This document shows positions 1 through 9,660 of a DNA stretch of 64,000 nt, piece after piece. Within the stretch, counting starts at the first letter, position 1; each line of letters begins with the position of its first letter. The translations under genes were made by a program, and so were the position numbers. Under the pieces are notes generated by a model, which was given only the letters and a program-made list of their open reading frames with translations, did not search any database and had not been told where the DNA came from. Origin of the DNA: Chamaea fasciata (Eukaryota; Chordata; Aves; Passeriformes; Sylviidae); contig JARCOQ010000025.1 of the NCBI GenBank assembly GCA_029207755.1, positions 6,534,739 to 6,598,738 of the forward strand. Direction: 5' to 3'.

Positions 1-1350
1 ACCCCAGTATGCCATCCTGTGAGGGTCCCACTCGGGTGAGGGAAGGATAGTCAAGCACTTCAGGGAGGCTTCTGGGGTCCTGCTGTGCCCTGGGCCATGG
101 TTACTCCATGCCAGGAGGATCCAGTGCTGATTCCATCAGGATTTGTTGGCCGGTGGGTGCACGGGTGGAGCTGAGCCAGCATCCTCACGGGGCCTTTCCC
201 ACTTTGCTCCTCAGCAAATCCCCATGTCGGTATGCCACGTGCTGGCTGCCTTCCAGGACGAGAGCCCAGCCTGTGCCTGTTCCTCAGCCCAGACCCACAG
301 ACTGTCACTGCTGTGGACCAACAGGATCTGCCCCTTCTGCTTGTGCACCCTCTGCTTCCCCCAGCTCCCATGGCTCCTGCCTTGGCCTGCCCCCCACTTC
401 TCCCCCTGCTGTCTGGGCCATGGGTGTGCTCCGGATGCCATCCTGGCGTGGTGCAATCTGGGGAGCAGCACAGACACCCCCAAAGTGTCTGCGATGTCTG
501 GAAGCCTCTCTCCTGCCTGGTTCTTGTTGCCAATCTGCCACGGGGCTGCACTGACTCGCCCGAGCCCTGGGCATCAGGGATGCTGCTGCCCACAGGACTT
601 GAAGCCAAGGAAGGTTCAGGCTCGTGAAAATCCTCCCCCCAGGGTGGCCGGGCAAGGAGCTGCCCTCAGGGCGACTGGGGCACTGCCAGGGCTGGTGCTG
701 GGTGGGATGAAGGGGCCCAGCATGAGGTGAGGAGGGCGGTGACTGCCCAGGGCTGGGTGGGCAAGGTGCTGATTTTGGTGCTGTCAGGTGCCCTGTTCGG
801 GGGAGCTGTGCCTGGGACTGCCCCACATGGCTCACGGGGACAGTGCCTGGCACCCACGGGAGAGGGGACCCTCCTTGGGTGCCCCAGGGAGACAACGGGA
901 GCCCCCTCTGCCCCCGGGACATGCCACCCTTCCCCTCCGGGTGCAGAGGAGATGCTCTCCCCTCCTGCCTCCTGGCAGGGGTCAATCCAGGAGGCTCTTA
1001 ACTCTTCCCATTTCTTCCCCGTAGGGTAGGATCTCTTCGTCTCCTCATGCCACATTTGCCTTGTGTGGCCCCTATTTCTGATGTGATATTTATTGATGGC
1101 TGGAATGACCTTATACTTATCATGTGCTGTCTGGAAGTGCAATATCTGAGAGACTCTACAGTCACAACGTCTTTTTGGTGTATCATTTGCCTAATACAGT
1201 ATTAAATATTTTTTTAATTTGAAGAGTCAGTGAGCCCTTTATATCGATGCCCTATTTCTTTGGTCATATTATTGGTACTGCATGGACTCCAAACCCTGGA
1301 TCAGGTCAGGAAAGGATGTATGTGTGCTCCAATAAACAGGATTTTAAAAC
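1..1350 (+). other. Presumed 3' UTR or 3' end of an upstream plus-strand gene (PPFIA4 by synteny)
   Basis: No frame here reads like a conserved protein. The last 330 bases are AT-rich, 3'-UTR-like sequence ending in an AATAAA. A possible splice acceptor (pyrimidine tract then TAG) lies near 1010-1024, so a last exon could start about 1025. In mammals the neighbour on this side of MYOG is PPFIA4, transcribed toward MYOG. That would fit a plus-strand 3' end here. The identity is inferred from gene order only. I could not recognise any liprin-alpha coding sequence. Confidence 0.4.
1331..1336 (+). terminator. Polyadenylation signal AATAAA, plus strand
   Basis: A canonical AATAAA sits in AT-rich sequence, followed by a GT-containing stretch. 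It is the best candidate for the end of the presumed PPFIA4 transcript and lies about 335 bp from the opposing MYOG signal. Confidence 0.5.
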
Positions 1351-1654
1351 AGTGCTGGCTTTGAGCCTTCTTTGTAGAGCCCAAATTAAAAACGTCATCA
1401 ATCTCTAGCCCCCTCAAGATCTTTGGGGCACAAGGCTGAACCCCAGTTAAACACCAGTGAAATCACTGGTCTGTGTAGGGCTGATGGAAGTGTGGCACAT
1501 CCAGTTTGCAGCTGATTGTGGTGAGGTCCAGCTGGATTTACTGATACGAAGATCTCCAACCTGGATTTGGGGATTGTGGAACTGGGGAACTGGGGACTGT
1601 AGAACTGTGTCCACCTACACAGGGCAGGACAACAGTAAAGGAAACCCCAAGCTC

Positions 1655-2147
1655 TCCAAACAAGAATGCCTTTATTTAAAAAAAAGAATCCAAATAAGTT
1701 AGCAAAAATAATAGTTAAAAAAAACCCTAAATGGCAACTGCACACAGCGTTCAGTAGAAAAGACAGGTGGGCTCCGGGTCAGCACCACCGGACACTGGCT
1801 GGAGAGAGACCTTGGTCAAGGAGCATCTGGAAAACTCAGCAAAGCGAACCCAGCACACACATTGGCCCCAAACCCGCCTGTCCCCGGCCAGGCAGCGGTG
1901 CAGGGCCTGGCCCCGGGAAGCCCCTGCAGGACCTGCGGCCGCTGCGGCGCTGCCCCATCCCACCTCTGCCTGTTCTTCTTCCAGTCCGGAAGGAGTGCTC
2001 CACAAGGAGTGGGAAGGGACCCGAGTGGTGTCAGCCATGCAGCCCACAGCACTGGAGGGGTGAATGTGATTTCCAGCGGCTGGACCCTTTTGGCATCTCA
2101 TTCCCACCCTGTTACCATCTCGAGGAGCCACCAGGGTTTGCGCCAGC
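1655..2147 (-). other. MYOG: MYOG 3' UTR
   Basis: This is the minus-strand sequence between the MYOG stop codon (2148-2150) and the AATAAA at 1671-1676, plus about 15 bases for cleavage. It has no intron signature. About 490 nt is short but reasonable for this gene. Confidence 0.65.
1671..1676 (-). terminator. MYOG: MYOG polyadenylation signal
   Basis: The plus strand reads TTTATT, which is AATAAA on the minus strand, about 475 nt past the MYOG stop codon. It is the first canonical signal downstream of the stop. Confidence 0.7.
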
Positions 2148-2269
2148 TCAGTTTTGACCCCGCTCCTCTGGGAACGTTACAGCCACATCCTCCACGGCAA
2201 TGCTCTCCACGATGGAAGACAGCGAGTGCAGGTTGCGCTCCTCGGCTGCCTCGTTGGCCAGGAGGTGAT
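2148..2269 (-). CDS. MYOG: MYOG coding exon 3 (C-terminal activation helix, stop)
   Basis: The acceptor reads CTCCCCAG|ATCACC. With the G left by exon 2 the frame gives [13 protein letters not shown], then the conserved helix [17 protein letters not shown], ending EERGQN and TGA at 2150-2148. The reading is too short for standard ORF listings but is unmistakable by family match. Confidence 0.93.
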
Positions 2270-5200
2270 CTGGGGAGACAGAGGGGTGAGGACACTGTTG
2301 GGAAAGGGGACTATATGCTGGAGATGGCTCCTGGCTCTGCTCAGGGGGTGTAGGTTAGTGGTGAATATGGCTGAGGGTTGGATTAGATCATCTTTTGCAC
2401 CCATAACAATTCATTGATTCTCTTCTGTGATTCCATGACCCCATGATCCCCCACATGGCCAGAGTCACCTAGGGACCTGCTGCCAGCCCCCACCCTGGGG
2501 AAGGATGAGAGAGCAACAGGGAGTGGGACTCTTGGACCCTTTATAGGTTTTAATCTCCACTGGAAAATGAGATTTAAGTTTCTGCCTTCTGGGGAAAATA
2601 ACAGGTGGATTTGGCAGGGGCGAGAATAATGGCAGGCATGGAAAACAAAGATCAGTGGTTGCCAAGGGAGTGTAGGGAGGGAAGGGGGCTGGAGCAGCAC
2701 TGCTCAGCCATGCCCAGTGATGCTCTGCCATGCCCAGCAACACAGACAGCAAAGCCAAGCCCAGGGATGGCAACAGATGAAACTCTTGCTGGGGATGAAG
2801 GCACCAGGGCCCAGGGTGCTGCAGCCCAATTTCTCAGCTCCCAAGGGTTGGTGTTTTGGTGAAATCAGGGCTGGGAGAACCCTGAATTGCTGAGCATTGC
2901 GCCAAGGAGGTGCTGTAGGATTTCTGAGGTCATCACTCTGCAGCAGTGGGATGGGGAGAGAAGGACAAAGTTCCTTCTGTCCTTTGCTCCAAGCATCTCC
3001 TGCCTGGGGGTGTTGGCTCAGTGATGCTCTGCTCCAGAGCTGCGGTGTTCCCACTCCCTGCAGAGGCCAGCGAGGCCACGGGATGTCCCAGGGAGGCGAG
3101 GAGGGCATTACCTGCAGGGTTGGTGCCGAACTCCAGCTGGCTGCTCCACTCGGGGCTGCAGGAGGAGCTGCTGGACCCGCACTCGCTGGCTGCCTGTAGG
3201 AGACCAGAGCAACTGTGGGTCACCTCCTCTGGCATGGCCAAACCCCACCACCACCCCCACAAACACCCCAGGGGACCCATCCCACAGCACAACACCCCTG
3301 TGGAGGGGAGCAGGTCCCTCCCCACCTGGAGGAGCCAACATCACACAGGGTCCCCAGGACCCATCAGGGCCGAGTGCTTCCTTAACCACAAAGGCTGAAA
3401 AACCTCCTTTTTTTGGGACACTTGTTGTTTTGCACTGGGTGTTCTTGGTCATACCTTCCCATGTATCTCTGCACCTCCTTCATCTGATATCCCCTGCATC
3501 TCCCCTCTCCCTGGGTCAGTCCCCAGGTCAACAGACACCCTCCCCCCACTCTTCCCTAGGGCTTAAAACTCCTCACACGATGGGTCTTGCCCTCTTTTTC
3601 CTCCTGGACATTAAGATGTGAGTTCTATCTTGAACCTGTGGGACTGTTCCCACGAGGAATAAGAGCGCCTTTTGTCTTTTATCTTCATCCTAGCACAGGT
3701 TCCCCCCCGAGGTCCACAGCTAGCCAGGGCTGGACCTTAGGGGTATAGGAACTAGGGCAGACACTGGCCGCAGAGAAACGGGGCTCCCCTCTCACTGCAG
3801 GAAAAAAGCATCTCCCCACTGATTATGAAAAAGGGCTGGAGACGAAAAAATGTCCTTGGGCAAAAAACCTTTTTGCTGAAAATTGTAAAAAATTACACAG
3901 GGCTGGATGCCCTCAGGCCATCACGTGGGGGGGGGGGAAGCTTTTGGCAGTTTGATTTGTGGTTTTGGGGCTGAGTGGTTATTTTGGAGAAAAGAGCTGA
4001 CAGCATGAAAAAGTGAGAGCATAATTCAGCGAAGTCAGAATTCAATTTTTTTTGAGTGTGTTTTTATCTAGGAGTTGGTGTCAGCTCAGGTAAAACCCCA
4101 AATGTGATTTATATGAGCAACCCCACAGACCCAACTCTTTGTAGCAGACTAGAATGGCACTTTGGATCTACAAGCTCATGGCAACACGGGATAATTAACA
4201 CTTGAACTTATTTCCCATTAGAGCAGGAAATTCTTACAGATTTTTTTTTTCCCTAAAATATTGGCTTTTGCCAATATTTTGGCAACACCTGGCTACACCT
4301 GGGAGAAGGGCAGCTCAGAACACAAGTGACAAAGGGACAGCTCAGCACGGTTTTGGGCACATTTGCAAATCCAAGTGGATTCTGGGAAGTGGAAATTGGA
4401 TTCTGGCATTCAAGTGGATTCTGGCATTTAAGTGGATACTGGTAAGTCCTACAAATATGTAGGATGGAGCCTAAATACTTTTTCATTTCTTTATTCAGTA
4501 TTGAATTGGATTACCTGGATACCTACTGGTTTGGTCCTTAAGTCCCTTAGTCTGGAAGGAGATGCGGGATTCCCTCTTTTTTGTCTCTGATAAAGTCCTT
4601 CCATATCTGTATCTGTATCTGTATCTGTATCTGTATCTGTATCTGTATCTATCTGCATCTATATCTATATATCTATATCTATATATCTATATCTATATCT
4701 ATATCCATATCTATACTATCTAGATGTATCTCCATATATCTGTATGTCATATTTATATCCATATCTACATTACCTATATCTCCATAATCAGTATCTATAG
4801 ATATACCTGTATGTCATTTATATATCTATAGATAAAAAAACTATATAATCTTTATCACTGTCTATATCATCTATATATATTTAATCTACCTCTATAAATT
4901 GTATCTATCTCTATAGCTATCATATCCATATAAATTTCATCTCTATATAATTTATCTATACGACCTCTAGATCTATAGAACCCATGTCATCAATGCCTAT
5001 ACCAATACATACCCCTACATCTATCTATTCCATCTGTATCAATCATCTCCCTACACCTGTAGCTGTAGTTTCAGCACTCTATGCATTCCCAGATCCAAAC
5101 CTCAGAGCAGCATGGAAGCACATGCCCAGCCATCCACAGGAACCAGGAGGCACATGAAAATACCTCTCAAAAACTTGGCTAAATGACCAAACTCTCCAGG

Positions 5201-6703
5201 TTTGGCTCTCTGGGGATGGTGGCAGGACACAACTACTGAGTGTCATCAGCCAACCCCCAAATCTGCTCCTTCGGTCCTAGAAACCAGAGGTGTCCCTGAG
5301 CCACCCCTCTCATCCCTTCCTCTGCCTAGGTGTGAGCAGAGAGTGTTAATTTTATTTTATGCTTTATATTTTTGTATATTTCATATTTGTATTTCTATAT
5401 TTGTATTTAGTATTTATAAAATATTATATTATATTATATTATATTATATTATATTATATTATATTATATTATATTATATTATATTAGAATTTAGTTTAGT
5501 TTAGTTTAGCTCTATGTTATTCACTTCATTTTCACCATTCCCACCCCTCCCCAGCCCAGGCCCACGTGTCACTCACACGCATGGCCCCAATGCATCCTTT
5601 CACAGGGACAGAGTGGCAGTGGCCTCTCTCCCGCAGGGATGTGAGCACTCAGCAGGGTTGGGTCATTGTCTCTGTGCCCCCATGCAGGACACACTCACAC
5701 ACCCACCAGTGGCCCAGGATGGCAGTGTTTGCCTTGCCCCAGACCTAGGGTTCTGTTCTGCTCCCCAGCAAGACCCAGTGCCCCAGAGCTTCTGCAGTGC
5801 CTCTGCTTGGGATTACCCCCACAGGGCATCACCCCCGTAGAGCAATGTCCCCACAAAGCAATGTCCCCATAGAGAATCGCTCCCCTGTGGCATCATCCTC
5901 AAGAGGCCTTCACCCTGAAATGGCATCAACCCCTTAAAGCATTGTCCCACAGAGCGTCTCCCACACAGAATGGCACCCCAAAGTGACACCACCCCCCCGG
6001 AACGTCATTCCCATATGGCATCAACCCCATAAAGTGTCACCCTCATAGGGCATAACTTCCATAGGGCATTGTCCCCACAGAGCATCAGTCCCACACGGCC
6101 TTTCTCTCACGAAGCGTCACCCCGAAATGGCCCCACGCCCACGGCGTGTCCCCTCCACACACATCCCCCCACGGGGCACACCCTCCCGTCCCTGCTCCCC
6201 AGCGCAGGCTGCGGACGCGGGGGACAGCCGGGGACACTCACGGCGGGCCGGAAGCGCAGGTCCCGCTGATCCCGCTCCTGCTGGTTGAGGGAGCTCAGCA
6301 GGCTCTGGAGCCGCTCGATGTACTGGATGGCGCTGCGCAGGATCTCCACCTTGGGCAGCCGCTGGTTGGGGTTCAGGAGGGTGCTGCGCTTCAGAGCTTC
6401 GAATGCCTCGTTCACCTTCTTGAGCCGCCGCTTCTCCCGCAGCGTGGCGGCGCGCCGCCGGTCCATGGACACCGATTTCCTCTTGCACACCTTGCAAGCC
6501 CAGGGCAGGCACTGCCCGGGACAGTGCTCGGCCAGCGCCTCCTTGTCCTCCAGAGCCACCCTGCCCTCGGCACACAGGGCCGCCTCGGCGCGCTCGGGGA
6601 ACGCCGCGGGCTCGTAGGCTTGCAAGCGGGAGCCCAGAAAGTTTTCCCCATCGTAAAACCTCTGCTCCGGGAAGAAGTAGGGGTTGGTCTCGAAGAGCTC
6701 CAT
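2148..6703 (-). CDS. MYOG: Myogenin, myogenic bHLH transcription factor (whole coding span, 3 exons)
   Basis: Joining exons 6703-6242, 3193-3112 and 2269-2148 gives 666 nt, 221 residues plus stop. Chicken myogenin is, from memory, about 227. The protein starts [11 protein letters not shown], the family N-terminus. A His/Cys-rich motif spans residues 60-76, with Trp68 in the PBX-contacting CLPWACK context. The bHLH spans about 81-134: a basic region with the myogenic Ala86-Thr87 and Lys96, then helix 1, loop NPNQ and helix 2 ending near Leu138. A Ser-rich stretch follows, then the conserved C-terminal helix around [17 protein letters not shown]. Myogenin dimerises with E-proteins, binds CANNTG in the nucleus and drives terminal myoblast differentiation. 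Splice phases are 0 and 1. Intron 1 is about 3 kb, larger than the mammalian one. The next in-frame upstream ATG (6775) lies in the promoter and is not used. Confidence 0.97.
2340..2455 (+). repeat. CR1-type LINE 3' fragment in MYOG intron 2
   Basis: The stretch reads GGGTTGGATTAGATCATC, then a degraded tail and ATTCCATGACCCCATGATCC. This resembles the CR1 3' consensus ('gttggactagatgatc...') followed by its 8-bp terminal repeats. It is short and degenerate. Confidence 0.5.
3112..3193 (-). CDS. MYOG: MYOG coding exon 2 (Ser-rich linker)
   Basis: An 82-nt exon with acceptor TCCTACAG|GCAGCC and donor CCTGCAG|GTAATG. It encodes AASECG, five serines, then [16 protein letters not shown], which matches the chicken myogenin linker. 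It enters in phase 0 and leaves in phase 1. Confidence 0.93.
4375..4442. repeat. 18-bp tandem repeat (GGATTCTGGCATTCAAGT), about 3 copies
   Basis: Three tandem units (GGATTCTGGCATTCAAGT, GGATTCTGGCATTTAAGT, GGATACTGG...) follow a degenerate first unit. The array lies in MYOG intron 1. Confidence 0.7.
4604..5040. repeat. (TATCTG)n hexamer microsatellite grading into (ATCTAT)n
   Basis: Nearly perfect TATCTG hexamers occupy about 4604-4655. They pass into TATATC/ATCTAT variants up to about 4765, then a decayed TATC-rich tail to about 5040. The array lies in MYOG intron 1. Confidence 0.9.
5421..5485. repeat. (ATATT)13 pentanucleotide microsatellite
   Basis: Sixty-five bases of uninterrupted ATATT, about 13 copies, followed by four TTTAG units (5489-5508). 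The purity suggests recent, probably length-polymorphic slippage. It lies in MYOG intron 1. Confidence 0.95.
5820..6133. repeat. Degenerate minisatellite, unit about 16-20 bp (GGCATCACCCCCATAGA-like)
   Basis: At least fifteen imperfect units of the type GCAATGTCCCCATAGA, GCATCAACCCCATAAA or GCATTGTCCCCACAGA occur back to back. The array ends about 110 bp inside intron 1 from the MYOG exon 1 donor. Divergence between units suggests an old array. Confidence 0.85.
6242..6703 (-). CDS. MYOG: MYOG coding exon 1 (N-terminus and bHLH)
   Basis: It encodes residues 1-154, from MELFETN to FRPA, including the whole bHLH. The ATG is at 6703-6701, about 70 bases downstream of the TATA-like box. The donor reads GCC|GTGAGT at 6242/6241, phase 0. 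Downstream of the donor the frame runs on in proline-rich, non-homologous sequence. Confidence 0.95.
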
Positions 6704-6754
6704 GGGCGGCTCGGGGACGTGTGCGCGGCTCGGGGACGGCTGCTCCCTCTCCCC

Positions 6755-6840
6755 GCGCCAACTGCTTGGTGCCATTTAAACCCCGGCGCTGGCATTAAAT
6801 CACGGAGATAAATATAGAAAAACCCAAAGGAAACCTGAGC
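6755..6840 (-). promoter_or_regulatory. MYOG: MYOG proximal promoter: MEF3, MEF2, TATA-like and E-box sites
   Basis: Read on the minus strand toward the gene: a MEF3/SIX site TCAGGTTTC at 6838-6830, a MEF2 site CTATATTTAT at 6817-6808, a TATA-like GGTTTAAATGGCACC around 6782-6768, and an E-box CAGTTG at 6764-6759. This is the order and near-exact sequence of the well-studied mouse myogenin promoter, where SIX, MEF2 and MyoD-family factors control muscle-specific onset. The start site should lie near 6750, giving a 5' UTR of about 45-50 nt. Identification is by memory of the mouse promoter, not by alignment. Confidence 0.9.
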
Positions 6841-9210
6841 CCACCCTAAGCTGCTGCCTCACATCAAAACTTGTCCGTCTGATTCTATGTTCTCTCCCCA
6901 CGGGGATTACAGTGCCCGGCCCGGCGGGGTTGGGGGGGGCTGGCACGGCGGGGGAGCAGCTTGGCTGGACCCGAACAGGGGCTTTGTGTGAGCTCCGAGG
7001 TGCCACTGGGGACGGCGGGCGGCTGCCAGTTCCACACACCGCCCTCCCTCCCCCCGGCATTCCCGCATCATCTGGTCCCTTCAGTTACGGCTGGGTTGGG
7101 GAAGCCTTGGTGGCCTCGTGGCCAATCTGCCTGACCAGGACACCCCCAGCCCTTCACACTGCCCCCCTGAATCTCACGGCATCAAATCTGTGCCTTCCCT
7201 GTGGTGGGACCCAACACCAGCACAGCATCGTCCCCTTCCCAGCCCTTCCCACCTCCCAATCCCGGTCTACCCTATACTTCCTACGGCCCCATCCGGCCGG
7301 TCCATGTAAAACTGGTCCCACTTCTGCTGAAGCCTCGGGGAAGCCTCGGAATCCAGCCCGAGGAGGGATATCCCAATGCAGAGAGCACCCCGGGCTCCAG
7401 TCCCATCCCTGGGGTCACCCCTCTCCATGCTCACCAGCCGTGGTTCCAGCTACTTTGCCTGCTGCCTGTCCCGCAGGAATGGAGCAGGCTGGAGCAGGCA
7501 GGACAGAGCCATGACCTTTCCTCTGCTGTGGGCTTCTTGAAGGTGCCCAGCCAAGACCCTTATCACATTTTTTTGTCACAAAATCCACATTTGTGGCTTC
7601 TCCCACACTCCAAACCCAAAGGACACCTTCTCCCACATGGCTCCAGGTTCCAGCAGAGCCAGGCTGGGCTCAACCTGCTCTCAGCTGGCACTGCCTCATC
7701 CCACCTGCTCTCCTGTGCTGGCTTCTGTACCTGTGGATAACCAAAGCCCCAGTGCCATCCTGATGCACGCCTCTCCTAGAAAAGACACATTGCTCACACA
7801 TTCCCTATAGAGAAACTGAGGCACACCCAGCAGCCGCAGCGTGAGGGGGATTTTAACTCATCCCCAGCCCTTCCCTGCTGACTCCAATGGCTTGGCTACA
7901 TCTCTCCAGCTTTGTCTTTAGTTCAGAGGGGATTTTTTTTTTTTTTCCATCTGGAGCATCAGAAACCATCTCCCATCTCCTCCTATTCCTGTTCCAGGCC
8001 AGATTCCAGCTGAGGGATCGGTCAGTGGAAAGAATTTCAGCAGAGTGCAGGGCCAACCCTGCCGGGATTTTCCTTCCCCAAATTCCCCCTCCTCAGAGAG
8101 GCTGTGCTGTGGCACATTCCCTGTGCCCACTGTCAGCACCCTTACTCCCTTGGGATTGATTTCTCGCCTTGTTGGAACCTGTCATGATGTTCTTCTCTTC
8201 TTGTGATTTCTTTGGGACCAGGAGCTTTCCAACATCTCCTCACCCCAATTCCTGCTCTCCTGGGGTCCCAGCCCTGTGGATTTGCTGTCCCCATGGTTTT
8301 AACATCTGTGAAAGTCTGCACTAAGGAAAGCAGGACCTGCAGCCTTGAGGTTCACCCTTGGCACAGCCCCTGTTCTCCCCACAGTCAGTCAAACTCCAAA
8401 ATACTCAAGAAGGAAAGAAATCAAAGCATCGACTTGGCCCTTACTAAAGTAAAAGCACTAAAAGGGTTGGGAAGAGGCAGGATTCATCCCTCAGGTGTGC
8501 AGAGATGCCCATGGCAGGAGTGAAGGCTTTAGGAGTGGATAACCTGAGTCTGAGGTCTTCACATCAGCCCCACACCATCACATCAAGCAGTTTGAGTCAC
8601 TCATGGGGACCTTTTCAGTGGCACTTGGTGGACATGACCCCAGTGAGCCCCCTGAGCTGCAGCCGCATCCCTGGGTGAGAGGTGTCAGGACCACCCTGGT
8701 ATAAATGGGCTTTCTGGAATTGCAGGAGCATGTTTGCAGGGTGAAAGACACCGTGGTGACATAACAGGCCCCCACAGGTACGTGGCTGACCCACACAGGA
8801 GAGTGGTCAAGCATTTGTCAGTTCATAAACAGGGGCAGCACTGGTGGGGCAGTGCCGGCTGCGTGTCCCCAGCTGGAAAAGTGGGACAAACCAGCCTCAA
8901 CAGGCCACCAAGGCCACTGTGTCCCCACAGCTGAGTGGGCAGGGAAGACAGAAGGCAGCTCACGGAGATGGGGAGGAAAGACCATTCAGTGCCAGTGTCG
9001 GGTGGGCACTGGGAAGAGGGATCCCACTGGCAGCTGGACTGCCCCAGCAGCTGCACTCGCTCCAGTTCCATTTGGAGGTCTCATCCAGTGATGTGGAAGC
9101 AGGGATAGCACTGTACCCACCCAGCTGCAGCTCTGCAGCTCCTTCAGGCCCTCCATGCCATGGATGATCCCTCCTGAACACAGCAGAGGGACATGGTGGG
9201 GTCTGAGGTC
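6841..9210. other. Intergenic DNA upstream of MYOG, no gene seen
   Basis: Open frames here are short or GC-driven and resemble no family I know. There is a T-tract near 7930 and otherwise mixed sequence. It may contain distal MYOG regulatory DNA, but I can point to no specific element. Confidence 0.5.
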
Positions 9211-9211
9211 T

Positions 9212-9660
9212 GTGGATCCAGCAGCCTCATCCCGGTGAATATCAAATCCAGGATAACGAATCGCATTGGGCAAGCAGCCATTATCACGGGACCCCGTGTC
9301 TGGACTACAGGGAGGCTCCCATCATGGCCACCCCCACCCCACAAAGGCACCTGCTGGGGGACGGGCGAGCGTGGCTTTTCCCCGGTCCCGTGGGTGCCCA
9401 CGGCGGCTGAGGCTGCGCCCCCCGTAATTCGGAGCCGAGGGGGGATTAGGGCTCTGCTGCCGGCTGTCAGGTTATCCCGTGATGGATGGTGGCGACTGGG
9501 AGGCAACACAAAGCGACGCTGTGTGAGCCCCGGGCAGAACGTGCTGCGATCCGTCACGGGGTGACCTTCCCCCGGCCGGCGGGGGCCTCGCGGGGACGGC
9601 TCACCCCGACACAGCTGGCGGGGAGTGCAGCCACGAGCCCAGAGCTAAAAATACCCGTCC
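9212..9660. promoter_or_regulatory. Candidate distal muscle enhancer (E-box plus MEF2-like pair)
   Basis: This GC-rich, CpG-containing segment lies about 2.5-3 kb upstream of the MYOG start. It holds CAGCTG (E-box) at 9612-9617 and CTAAAAATA, 9 of 10 bases of a MEF2 site, at 9645-9653. GATA-type motifs (TTATC) occur near 9282 and 9472. The spacing resembles paired MyoD/MEF2 enhancers. Function is inferred from motifs only. Confidence 0.3.

Noticed and set aside
4581..4787. Open frame of alternating Ile-Cys and Ile-Ser
   Set aside because: It is simply the translated TATCTG/ATCTAT microsatellite.
6704..6775. In-frame ATG 24 codons upstream of the MYOG start
   Set aside because: It overlaps the TATA-like/E-box promoter and encodes sequence unlike any myogenin. 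MELFETN at 6703 is the conserved start.
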